Shown: piece by piece, positions 36,429 to 47,056 of the stretch
How the letters are laid out: every line of letters starts with the position of its first letter
How positions within the stretch are numbered: the first letter of the stretch is position 1
NCBI GenBank assembly: GCA_947623175.1
Contig: CANQGK010000006.1
Span: forward strand, 1 to 64,000
Source: an uncultured Clostridia bacterium
Lineage (GTDB): Bacteria; Bacillota; Clostridia; Oscillospirales; Acutalibacteraceae
Direction: 5' to 3'
DNA length: 64,000 bases
The notes under the pieces: model-generated
What the model was told of the DNA's origin: nothing
The model's input: the letters and a program-made list of their open reading frames with translations, nothing else
Database searches by the model: none
Position numbers and translations under genes: made by a program

Positions 36429-37682
36429 ATGAAGGACTACGATTGCAATGTCGTTGTTGTCGGCGCGGGCCCTGCCGGTATGGCGGCGGCGATATCGGCA
36501 AAGAAAAACGGCGCTCAAAGGGTCATTATTGTTGAGCGGGAAAACCGAACCGGAGGAATACTCAAGCAATGCATCCACGCGGGATTCGGTCTTCAGTATT
36601 TCGGCGAGGAGCTGACGGGGCCCGAGTATGCAGAGAGATTTTCGAATTTGGCAAAAGAAAACGAAATCGAATTTTTGCTCGATACCACGGCGCTCGAAAT
36701 CAAGGACAAGACTTTGGTTTGCGTAAATACTCGGGGGATTATCAATATCCGCTTCGGAACGCTTGTGCTTGCTATGGGCTGCCGCGAACGCACCCGCGCC
36801 AATCTTACCATTCCGGGAAGCCGCCCCGCCGGTATTTATACAGCCGGAACGGCGCAGAAGCTTATAAACGTCTACGGCCATAAGATCGGCAAGGAAGTGG
36901 TTATCCTCGGCAGCGGCGATATCGGTATGATAATGGCAAGGCGTTTATCCTTGCAGGGCGTCAAGGTCAAGGCGGTAATCGAGATCATGCCTTATCTTGC
37001 GGGGCTTGAGCGCAATAAGGTACAATGCCTCGACGACTTTAATATCCCGCTTATGCTCTCGCATACGATCGTGGATATTACGGGAATCGACCGTGTGGAA
37101 AAGGTAACCGTAGCTCCCGTTGACGAAAACCGTAAGCCGATTATGGAAAAAGCCGAAACGATCGACTGTGACACACTGCTTTTATCCGTAGGTCTCATTC
37201 CCGAAAACGAGCTTACCCGCACGGCGGATGTTGCCCTCTCGGGAATTACCAAGGGCGCGACGGTAAATCAATATAAGCAGACCGACAAGCCATATATTTT
37301 CGCCTGCGGAAACGTTTTACACGTAAACGATCTTGTGGACCATGTGAGTCACGAGAGCGAGGACGCCGGAAAATTTGCGGCATTGTACGCGGCGGGAAAG
37401 CTCGATAAAGGAGCGGAAATCCCGGTTGAAGCGGGAGAGGGCGTCAGATATGTTTGCCCGCAAAAAATGGTCTGCGCGGACGGAAACGTAGATCTGTATT
37501 TCCGTACTTTGGTTCCCGGAAGAAATACGACGCTTACCGTTTCGGACGATACGGGAGTCCTTCTCTCCAAAAAACTTATACGCACCACGCCCGGCACCAT
37601 AGAAAAGCTCACCCTTTCGGGCGAAAAAGCCAAAAACGCAAGCGGCAGGCTTGTGGTAAGCGCAGAGCATAAGGGGGCATAA
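36429..37682 (+). CDS. FAD-dependent oxidoreductase (Glp-like trio, subunit 1)
   Basis: A 417-residue cytosolic flavoprotein. VVGAGPAGMAAA at about residue 7 binds FAD, a second VVILGSGDIGM near 157 binds a dinucleotide, and AMGCRERTR and FACGNVLHVNDLVD are family landmarks. The ATG at 36429 follows GGGAGG; the open frame extends upstream but has no other initiation signal. With the next two genes it forms the set common in anaerobic Firmicutes beside glycerol-3-phosphate genes, thought to oxidise glycerol-3-phosphate or a related polyol phosphate and pass electrons on. Its regulation by the upstream repeats ties it to glycan use. Confidence 0.85.
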   Translation: MKDYDCNVVVVGAGPAGMAAAISAKKNGAQRVIIVERENRTGGILKQCIHAGFGLQYFGEELTGPEYAERFSNLAKENEIEFLLDTTALEIKDKTLVCVNTRGIINIRFGTLVLAMGCRERTRANLTIPGSRPAGIYTAGTAQKLINVYGHKIGKEVVILGSGDIGMIMARRLSLQGVKVKAVIEIMPYLAGLERNKVQCLDDFNIPLMLSHTIVDITGIDRVEKVTVAPVDENRKPIMEKAETIDCDTLLLSVGLIPENELTRTADVALSGITKGATVNQYKQTDKPYIFACGNVLHVNDLVDHVSHESEDAGKFAALYAAGKLDKGAEIPVEAGEGVRYVCPQKMVCADGNVDLYFRTLVPGRNTTLTVSDDTGVLLSKKLIRTTPGTIEKLTLSGEKAKNASGRLVVSAEHKGA

Positions 37683-37684
37683 AT

Positions 37685-38056
37685 ATGAAAAAAACAGTAA
37701 CTTGTACGGTCTGCCCGAACGGTTGTGAAATAGAAGTCGACTACACGACAAGGGAAGACGCCGCTTTGATGGGCTACGGCTGTAAAAGAGGCATAGCTTA
37801 CGCAATCGACGAATGCTTCGAGCCGAAGCGCACCTTTACCTCGTCGGTTAAAATCACGGGATCGGACAGGCGTATGATGCCGGTCAGAACCACCGCGCCG
37901 ATACCGAAGGATTTGCTGATAAAGGCGGCGCAGGCGATAAATTCCGTCACATTAGAGGCTCCCGTAAAATGCGGACAGGTGATAGACGATGATTTTCTCG
38001 GTACAAAGGTAAAGCTTGTAACCACGCTAACGCTTGAAAGGGGAGATGCGCAATGA
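37685..38056 (+). CDS. DUF1667 small cysteine protein
   Basis: A 123-residue protein with CTVCPNGC near the N-terminus and further cysteines in GYGCKRG and VKCGQ, which could bind a metal or an iron-sulfur cluster. DUF1667 proteins regularly sit between the two flavoproteins of this trio and probably mediate electron transfer. It starts 2 bp after the upstream stop and overlaps the next gene by 4 bp (ATGA). Confidence 0.88.
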   Translation: MKKTVTCTVCPNGCEIEVDYTTREDAALMGYGCKRGIAYAIDECFEPKRTFTSSVKITGSDRRMMPVRTTAPIPKDLLIKAAQAINSVTLEAPVKCGQVIDDDFLGTKVKLVTTLTLERGDAQ

Positions 38057-39483
38057 TAAAGACCGACGTACTTATTATAGGCGCAGGCGCCGTAGGCTGT
38101 GCGCTTGCAAGAGAGCTTTCAAAATACGATATAAAGGTAACGGTATGCGATAAAAACGACGACGTCGGCGGCGACGCGTCAAAATCAAACAGCGGCTTGT
38201 TTTCGACCAGCGCCACCATGCCCGTAGGCACCCTCGAATGCCGGCTCAGGACTGTGGCGCACAGTATGATTATGAAGATATGCGAGGATCTCGAGGTGCC
38301 CGTGATCGAGTGCGGAAGTATCGCTCCCGTGCTTTATCCCGAACAAATCGAGAGCGCCAAGGGGCTTATCGAGCGCGCCTTTTTAAACGGCGTTTACGAT
38401 TATGAGCTTTTGCCGGCAAAGGATATTCTGGATATGGAGCCGACCTTAAATCCCGAGATTTTGGGCGGTATTTACAGTCCGCGCGACAGACAGACAAACC
38501 AATTTATATTCGTATCCGCCATGGCGGAAAATGCCGCGGAAAACGGCGTTGAGTTTCTGCTTGACTGCAAAGTGACGGGTATGGACGTTTCGGACGGAAA
38601 AATCCACAGAGTGCATACCGAAAATGGCGATATCGAAGCCGGATGGGTAATCAACGCCGCGGGGCTTTACTGCGATGAAATAGCCAAAATGGCGGACGAA
38701 TGCGACTTTAAGGTGAACCCGAGAAAGGGCGAGTTTTTCGTATTTTCAAACGATACTCCCGTTAAGGTATCGCACATCATATCCTCCGTTCCGAGCCCGA
38801 AAACGCGCGGCGTGCTCGTGATCCCGACGGTGGATGGCAATATGCTGATAGGACCTACGGCGGACGACGTCGAGGACAAGACCGACCGCAAGACTACCTC
38901 CGAGGGGCTCGAAAGCATTAAAACGCAGGCGCTTAATATGGTGCCGGGACTGCATTTTGAAGATACGATAACGCAGTTCGTAGGCGTCCGCCCTGCCAGA
39001 ACCCCCGAAGGCTACGATATCCGTTTTTCGGAAAAAGTAAAGGGTTATATCGGCATTTCGGGCGTGCGCTCGACAGGACTTACCGCAAGCGTAGCGATCG
39101 CCTTTTATATCGTTCACGGAATGAAGGAGGCGGGCGTGACGCTCGAACGCAAGGAGGGCTGGAAGCGCACGAGAAAGGGAATCGTAAGCTTTGCGGATAA
39201 AACCGCCGAGGAAAAGGACACGCTGATAGCCGCCGATCCGCTTTACGGCAAGATAATTTGCCGCTGTGAGCAGGTTACCGAGAGCGAAATATTGCAGGCT
39301 ATTCACAGGCCTGTGGGCGCAAGGACGCTGGACGCCGTAAAACGCCGTGTTCGCGCCGGCATGGGGCGTTGTCAGGGCGGCTTTTGCAGTCCGCTTGTGA
39401 TAGAAATTCTCGCAAGAGAATTGGGTATTCCCGAAACCGAAGTAAGAAAACGCGGCGAAAAAGCCTTTATGCTGGATAAATGA
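38053..39483 (+). CDS. GlpA-like FAD oxidoreductase with C-terminal BFD-like [2Fe-2S] domain
   Basis: A 476-residue DAO-family flavoprotein. IIGAGAVGCALARELS at residue 6 is the FAD-binding fold. GVRPARTPEGYDIR and ISGVRSTGLTAS are typical of anaerobic glycerol-3-phosphate dehydrogenase-like enzymes. The C-terminus carries CRCEQVTESE and GMGRCQGGFC, a four-cysteine BFD-like [2Fe-2S] site. Overlapping ATGA junctions on both sides show translational coupling. True glycerol-3-phosphate activity is not proven; neither glycerol kinase nor glycerol facilitator is nearby, so another 2-hydroxy substrate is possible. Confidence 0.85.
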   Translation: MIKTDVLIIGAGAVGCALARELSKYDIKVTVCDKNDDVGGDASKSNSGLFSTSATMPVGTLECRLRTVAHSMIMKICEDLEVPVIECGSIAPVLYPEQIESAKGLIERAFLNGVYDYELLPAKDILDMEPTLNPEILGGIYSPRDRQTNQFIFVSAMAENAAENGVEFLLDCKVTGMDVSDGKIHRVHTENGDIEAGWVINAAGLYCDEIAKMADECDFKVNPRKGEFFVFSNDTPVKVSHIISSVPSPKTRGVLVIPTVDGNMLIGPTADDVEDKTDRKTTSEGLESIKTQALNMVPGLHFEDTITQFVGVRPARTPEGYDIRFSEKVKGYIGISGVRSTGLTASVAIAFYIVHGMKEAGVTLERKEGWKRTRKGIVSFADKTAEEKDTLIAADPLYGKIICRCEQVTESEILQAIHRPVGARTLDAVKRRVRAGMGRCQGGFCSPLVIEILARELGIPETEVRKRGEKAFMLDK

Positions 39484-40481
39484 TTATGAAAAAATTAAAC
39501 CTCGACGAAATAATACCGCTCGTTCACGGCGCCTCCGAAGTATGCGAAAAGGACGGGAAAATATCGCTTTTTCGCTTTACGAAGGAACAGCGCGAGCTTT
39601 ACAAAACCGTTTCGCGGGATTATTACCGAAAATGCTTTGCGACGGCGGGTATTACTTTGGAGTTTGATACCGACAGCGAAAATCTGACGCTTTCGGTGTC
39701 GGTAAACCCGGGCAGCTCGCGGAGGTTTTTTACCCACAGCGTTTTTGTAAACGGAAAACGGACGGGCGAGTTATCCGGCGATATAGGGGAAAAAGAAAAC
39801 GTTTTTTATACCGAGGCCTTTACTCTCGGCGGCGGCATCAAGCGGATCAAAATTCAATTTCCATGGTCTGTCTCATCGGATATTTTATCGCTCGAAATCG
39901 ACGATAACGCGAAAATCACCCCGGTTGTCAAAAAACGCAATATACTTATGTTCGGCGACTCGATAACCCAGGGGTATGACGCCGTGTATCCCGAAAACGC
40001 CTATGCGGTAAAGCTTGCGGATGCCGCGGGCGCCGAAATACGCGATAAAGCGATTGCCGGCGAGCGTTTTTTTGCAGAGCTTGCAAAAAATAAGGAAAAT
40101 TTCCGACCTGATATTATCACGGTCGCCTACGGTACGAACGATTGGTGCCACAGCGCAAAGGAAGAGTTCGAAACGCAATGCCGAAGCTTTTTTTACAATT
40201 TGCGCAATTCCTATCCCGAGGCGGAAATTATCGCCTTTACGCCGGTTTGGCGAGCGGATATTGAGGATAAAAAGCCGATTTCGCAGCCCTTCGGGTTTAT
40301 TTCGGAGTATATAAAAAAGGTTGCGGAGAATATACCGGATATCAAGGTTTTTGACGGTATCGATTTCATTCCGCATGATTTGCGCTGTTACAGCCCGGAC
40401 GGTCTGCATCCGAACGATGCGGGCTTCGAGCATTACGGTAATGCGGTTTTAAATATCATTAAAAATATCCCGCGGTACTGA
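39480..40481 (+). CDS. SGNH/GDSL-family hydrolase
   Basis: A 333-residue protein with no evident signal peptide. MFGDSITQGYD near residue 158 holds the catalytic serine, YGTNDW is block III with the Asn, and SPDGLHPNDAG near 306 supplies Asp and His. The first 150 residues form a beta-sandwich like that of carbohydrate esterases. It probably deacetylates sugars or glycans. The ATG overlaps the upstream TGA (ATGA), so it belongs to the oxidoreductase operon; ATG 39486 is an alternative. Confidence 0.85.
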   Translation: MIMKKLNLDEIIPLVHGASEVCEKDGKISLFRFTKEQRELYKTVSRDYYRKCFATAGITLEFDTDSENLTLSVSVNPGSSRRFFTHSVFVNGKRTGELSGDIGEKENVFYTEAFTLGGGIKRIKIQFPWSVSSDILSLEIDDNAKITPVVKKRNILMFGDSITQGYDAVYPENAYAVKLADAAGAEIRDKAIAGERFFAELAKNKENFRPDIITVAYGTNDWCHSAKEEFETQCRSFFYNLRNSYPEAEIIAFTPVWRADIEDKKPISQPFGFISEYIKKVAENIPDIKVFDGIDFIPHDLRCYSPDGLHPNDAGFEHYGNAVLNIIKNIPRY

Positions 40482-40490
40482 AATTATCTG

Positions 40491-40519
40491 TTGAAATTTG
40501 CGCCAAACTCTTGTATAAT
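40491..40519 (+). promoter_or_regulatory. Sigma-A promoter of the GH2 beta-galactosidase gene
   Basis: TTGAAA (40491-40496), 17 bp, TATAAT (40514-40519), just after the SGNH stop codon and 30 bp before the GH2 start. Confidence 0.8.
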
Positions 40520-40537
40520 GTAACCGAAATAAAATAA

Positions 40538-43378
<2,841 letters not shown>

Positions 43379-43394
43379 TATTTCGCAATTGTTT

Positions 43395-43427
43395 GCCGCT
43401 TTTGTGTTTTGCAAAGGCGGCTTTTTT
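43395..43427 (+). terminator. Rho-independent terminator after the GH2 gene
   Basis: A 10-bp stem (43395-43404 with 43412-43421, one weak pair) and a 7-nt loop, followed by six Ts (43422-43427). Confidence 0.85.
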
Positions 43428-43559
43428 ATTTGGAAAATTCGGGAAATTTAATTAAATATATAAAATTTTTTTCAAATTCAAAATCAAATAAATTTGAAAA
43501 ACCGCAATTTTATCGGCTTAAAGTACAGTTTTACCGTGAAATCGGGTTTGTTTGCGAAA

Positions 43560-43622
43560 ATTGTATTTCTTAGTTTTTTAATTGTATTTCTTATTTAAAG
43601 CTTATATGTAACAGTGTATAAT
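43560..43622 (+). promoter_or_regulatory. Activator-type promoter: two ATTGTATTTCTTA repeats plus -10
   Basis: Exact repeats start at 43560 and 43581 (21 bp apart), and TATAAT is at 43617-43622. The last repeat lies 36 bp before the -10, exactly as at 36326/36362. Transcription would start near 43629 and run through the mobile repeat into the GH16 gene. Apart from the adjacent terminator, the 43428-43559 sequence is AT-rich with nothing recognisable. Confidence 0.78.
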
Positions 43623-43664
43623 AATTGTACACCGAAACACGGATTTTTTTGTGAATTGTATATA

Positions 43665-43933
43665 GCAATGCAATCAGATTACAATGCGCCCGAGGCGGAC
43701 GGATTTCTCCGCCGCCTGTGTCATCGTCCTTGAAATACGACAGTATTCCCGCGTCCTCTTCCTTGCCGGACGAAAAAATCCGCTCCGACTCGGGTCGAAG
43801 ATTTTGCGTGAGAACGCCGTTCGTGTTCCGCGCGAAGCACGGTTGAGAGCATACTGTCGTATGGTAAGACCGTGCGACAAAGCGGGCGCGGACGTCGTTC
43901 CACGCAAAACGCATTGTAATATGATTGCATTGC
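43665..43933 (+). mobile_element. Complete ~269-bp inverted-repeat element (MITE-like), copy 3
   Basis: Near-perfect 24-bp terminal inverted repeats (43665-43688 and 43910-43933) with TATA on both flanks. The interior can form strong hairpins: 43775-43805 (AAAATC/GATTTT outer and CGAC/GTCG inner pairs) and 43837-43875 (GCACGGT/ACCGTGC and CATAC/GTATG). No transposase is encoded. It lies between a promoter and the GH16 gene, 120 bp before that start codon. A decayed further terminal repeat may follow at about 43937-43950. Confidence 0.87.
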
Positions 43934-44052
43934 TATAGCAGTGCAATCCGTTTGAATTGCCGTAGCATAAGACGGATGAAAGATTTAAGGACGGATTATA
44001 AAATTTGCCGACGGGGATCATGCTGCCGCGTCGGATCGAAAAGGAGGATACT

Positions 44053-45534
44053 ATGCACCCGGTTAAAAGAATTATCGCGGTACTGTTGGCTTTGATAATT
44101 TGCATCTCGGCGGCAGGCTGCGGAGAAAAAGCTTCGGGCACCAAGAAAAAGAAAAAAATCGTTATCATCAAGAAAAATCCTTCTTCCCGGGTTTCCGAAC
44201 CTGCGGAGGATACGGACGCCGACAACGGCTTTAGCGACGATTATTATTTTGACGAGGAATATATTTCGGAGCGCAAGCTTGCCTTAAAGGATACCGTCTC
44301 CGTCGAGAAAACGGTTCCGGAATATACCGTAAGAGCCGTAAATTTCAACTTGACGGGCGACTATACGGTTATTTACCCCGATGGCAATTTCCAGCTTATG
44401 CAGGCGGCAAAAAAGCTGGTCGAATATTTCTCGAAAAACGGCGTAAAGCTCGGCATCGCGTCCGACACCTCCGCCAAAAAGGACAAGGAAATTTTGGTAG
44501 GAGATACGAACAGGAAAAAATCGACGCTTTCCGACAAAAATTACGCGGTTTCGCTGTCGGGCAAAAAGCTCTTTTTTGAAAGCGGCAACTTTAACGGCGC
44601 GGTAAAGGCGGTTTCGTGGTTTACTTCTTTAAAATACCAAAAGGGAAAAATAAATACCCTTACCGGAAGCTATGATTTTTCGGCGAAGGTCAAAAGGCCC
44701 GACGGGCTTTACGAATTTGTTTGGGGCGATGAGTTCGACGGAAGCGTTCTTGACAATACCAAGTGGGAGCTTACCTCGCATATGAGCGCCGGAAGCTCGT
44801 TTAAGCTCTCTCGCGATCCCAAGGCGATAAATCTGTCCGACGGATTGTTAAAGCTGTCCGCCGTACGCTGCTTTGATCCCGAAAACAACCAGATACAGGC
44901 GATGGTACCCTATACCGTCGAGGGAAAACGGCATATGAATTTCCGGTACGGATATCTCGAAATGCGGGCAAGAATACCCTTCGGCGCGGGAGCCTGGCCC
45001 TCGCTTTGGCTGTCGGGAGCCTGCAGCGCAAATTCGGGCGCCGTGGTGAGTACGATATTTGATAACGGCGATATAATCCCCTCAAACTTCTCCGCAGAGT
45101 TCGATATAGTCGAATACACCTCGCTTCAACCCAATTTACATAAGTGGTTTTACAACGACATGCCCGGAATCGAGGGTATAATCGACCGACATTCTTCGCT
45201 CGGAGCGGTCGAAAAACCGGTAAAGAGCGAATTGCAGAACGATCCCGCTCAATCCTTTGTTTATCAGACCATAGCCTTCGATTGGACGCCGGAGGATTTG
45301 ACGATATACATAAACGGCGAAAAGTTTTACAGCTACAATTGGAAAAAGAGCGTACAGCTTGACGGACTCAACGATATGACGGATTTTCTCAATCCGGTAT
45401 TTATACGGCTTAACAACCATCTTATTCCGGAAAATATCCCGAGCGATTATTCGACCTTGCCGTGTGAGATGTTCGTCGATTACATAAGATTATACCAGAA
45501 AACAGACACAGGCGGAATTTGGTTCGCCGAGTAA
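44053..45534 (+). CDS. Secreted GH16 endo-beta-glucanase-like lipoprotein
   Basis: A 493-residue lipoprotein, with lipobox SAAGC after a hydrophobic signal and then a Lys-rich stretch. A middle domain (about 80-215) precedes the GH16 jelly roll (about 220-490). The active-site motif AEFDIVEY gives E349, D351 and E354, the bulged ExDxxE form typical of laminarinase-type GH16. WGDEFDG, FRYGYLEMRARIPFG and WPSLWLSG are further hallmarks. It should cleave beta-1,3- or mixed-linkage glucan or a related galactan at the cell surface. AAGGAGG supports ATG 44053. First gene of the second super-operon. Confidence 0.9.
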   Translation: MHPVKRIIAVLLALIICISAAGCGEKASGTKKKKKIVIIKKNPSSRVSEPAEDTDADNGFSDDYYFDEEYISERKLALKDTVSVEKTVPEYTVRAVNFNLTGDYTVIYPDGNFQLMQAAKKLVEYFSKNGVKLGIASDTSAKKDKEILVGDTNRKKSTLSDKNYAVSLSGKKLFFESGNFNGAVKAVSWFTSLKYQKGKINTLTGSYDFSAKVKRPDGLYEFVWGDEFDGSVLDNTKWELTSHMSAGSSFKLSRDPKAINLSDGLLKLSAVRCFDPENNQIQAMVPYTVEGKRHMNFRYGYLEMRARIPFGAGAWPSLWLSGACSANSGAVVSTIFDNGDIIPSNFSAEFDIVEYTSLQPNLHKWFYNDMPGIEGIIDRHSSLGAVEKPVKSELQNDPAQSFVYQTIAFDWTPEDLTIYINGEKFYSYNWKKSVQLDGLNDMTDFLNPVFIRLNNHLIPENIPSDYSTLPCEMFVDYIRLYQKTDTGGIWFAE

Positions 45535-45554
45535 TAAATAAAAGGAGAGAAATT

Positions 45555-46982
45555 ATGAAAAACATATTTATTAAAACCGGAGCATTTTTGATCGCATTAC
45601 TGCTTGTCGCCGCGTCGGCGGGATGCAAGAGCGGCAGAGACACCTCCGATTCGTCGGATGACGTTGAGATTGTTTATCAATACGAGGATGAGGAGTCGGC
45701 TGCCGACAGCACGGTAAGCGCCGATACCGGTTCGAGCGGCAGTACGTCGGATAAAACGACGAGCTCCAAAAAACCGTCCTCAAATAAAAATACCCTCGTC
45801 AACGACAACGTAAATCCGAACGATTATTCGGGCGGGTCGGTTACCTACGCCACATGGCGCAATCCCGCGCTTTACGAGGACGGACCGGTGGTAAAGGCTT
45901 TTGAAAATAAATACAATATCAAGGTAAACGTTGACCTTATGAACGAGGAGAGCTATACCAATACCGTTTTGGGCAGAATAGCCTCCGGCAAAGCGCCCGA
46001 CGTTTATTTTTCGACCTACACATTTCCCTATTGTCTTGACGCGCTTCAGCCTATCGACGCGGCAAAGCTCAATCTTAAAGAGTCTATCTGGGATAAACCG
46101 CTTATCAATATTTCGACCGTAAACGGCAAAACCTATCTCGTCGACACCGTGGGAAGCATCTGGAAAGACGAGGATATGATAGTTTACAATAAAAAGATAT
46201 TCCGCGACAACGGCTGGACGACTCCCGAGGAATACTACAAGGCGGGCAAATGGGATTACGACGCTATGGAAAAGTGCATGAAGCAGGTAGCCTCACTCGG
46301 CACCGAATATAAGGGCGGCGCCATTCACCTTGAGGGCCTTATTCACGCGGCGGGCGGCGCGGTTATAGGTATGAAGAACGGTAAGTTCTACAACGGTACC
46401 ACAAGCGCCGTTACGCAGGACATCATGCGCTGGGCGTCTACGGGACTTAAGGAAGGCTGGATCAGCACCACCTCCATATATACGGCGCTTAATCAATTCC
46501 CGTCGGGCAAGGTGGGTATCGCGGTACTGCATTCCTTCGCGCTTAAAAAGACGGGCTATTTGAGAAGCATGAAGGCGAGCGACATAGGCTTTACTTATCT
46601 GCCGTCCTATAAAGGAAAAGCATATACGCCTACCTCCTTTGTACGCGGCTGGGGTATTTGCAGAGGCGCCAAAAATCCGGTAGCCGCCGGTATATTCCTG
46701 CGGTATTATCTTGACGTCAACAACTACGACACAGGCTCCGCCTTTATTTCCAAGGACGCCGAGAACTTCTTCTTTAAGCTTACGGCAACAAATACTAAAA
46801 ACAAAAACTTCTACTTCTGCTACGGTTCGGGCGTGAACGGCGTTACCGGTAAAGAATCCGCCGTCGGCGACTATATTTCCAAGCCTGCCGCCGCCGATCC
46901 GACGCAGGTAGTTACCGAAATTTCCAAATATCAAAACGCGCTTAACGCGGATATAGCGAAATTAAATCAAAAAATCAAATAA
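45555..46982 (+). CDS. Sugar ABC transporter substrate-binding lipoprotein
   Basis: A 475-residue solute-binding protein with a lipobox (ASAGC) and a Ser/Thr/Asp-rich linker (about 30-80). The family 1 binding domain has VTYATWRNPALYEDG, KAPDVYFSTYTFP and NGKTYLVDTVGS. AAAGGAGAG precedes ATG 45555. It is only distantly similar to the 8830 lipoprotein and has no adjacent own permease; the nearest pair is at 59300-61142. It probably captures products of the upstream GH16 enzyme. Confidence 0.9.
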   Translation: MKNIFIKTGAFLIALLLVAASAGCKSGRDTSDSSDDVEIVYQYEDEESAADSTVSADTGSSGSTSDKTTSSKKPSSNKNTLVNDNVNPNDYSGGSVTYATWRNPALYEDGPVVKAFENKYNIKVNVDLMNEESYTNTVLGRIASGKAPDVYFSTYTFPYCLDALQPIDAAKLNLKESIWDKPLINISTVNGKTYLVDTVGSIWKDEDMIVYNKKIFRDNGWTTPEEYYKAGKWDYDAMEKCMKQVASLGTEYKGGAIHLEGLIHAAGGAVIGMKNGKFYNGTTSAVTQDIMRWASTGLKEGWISTTSIYTALNQFPSGKVGIAVLHSFALKKTGYLRSMKASDIGFTYLPSYKGKAYTPTSFVRGWGICRGAKNPVAAGIFLRYYLDVNNYDTGSAFISKDAENFFFKLTATNTKNKNFYFCYGSGVNGVTGKESAVGDYISKPAAADPTQVVTEISKYQNALNADIAKLNQKIK

Positions 46983-47056
46983 AATTCATCTTATCGCGCA
47001 AAAGTCGGGCGCTCGGGCGCTTACGACCTGCGGCAATTCACGAAAGGAATAAAGAG

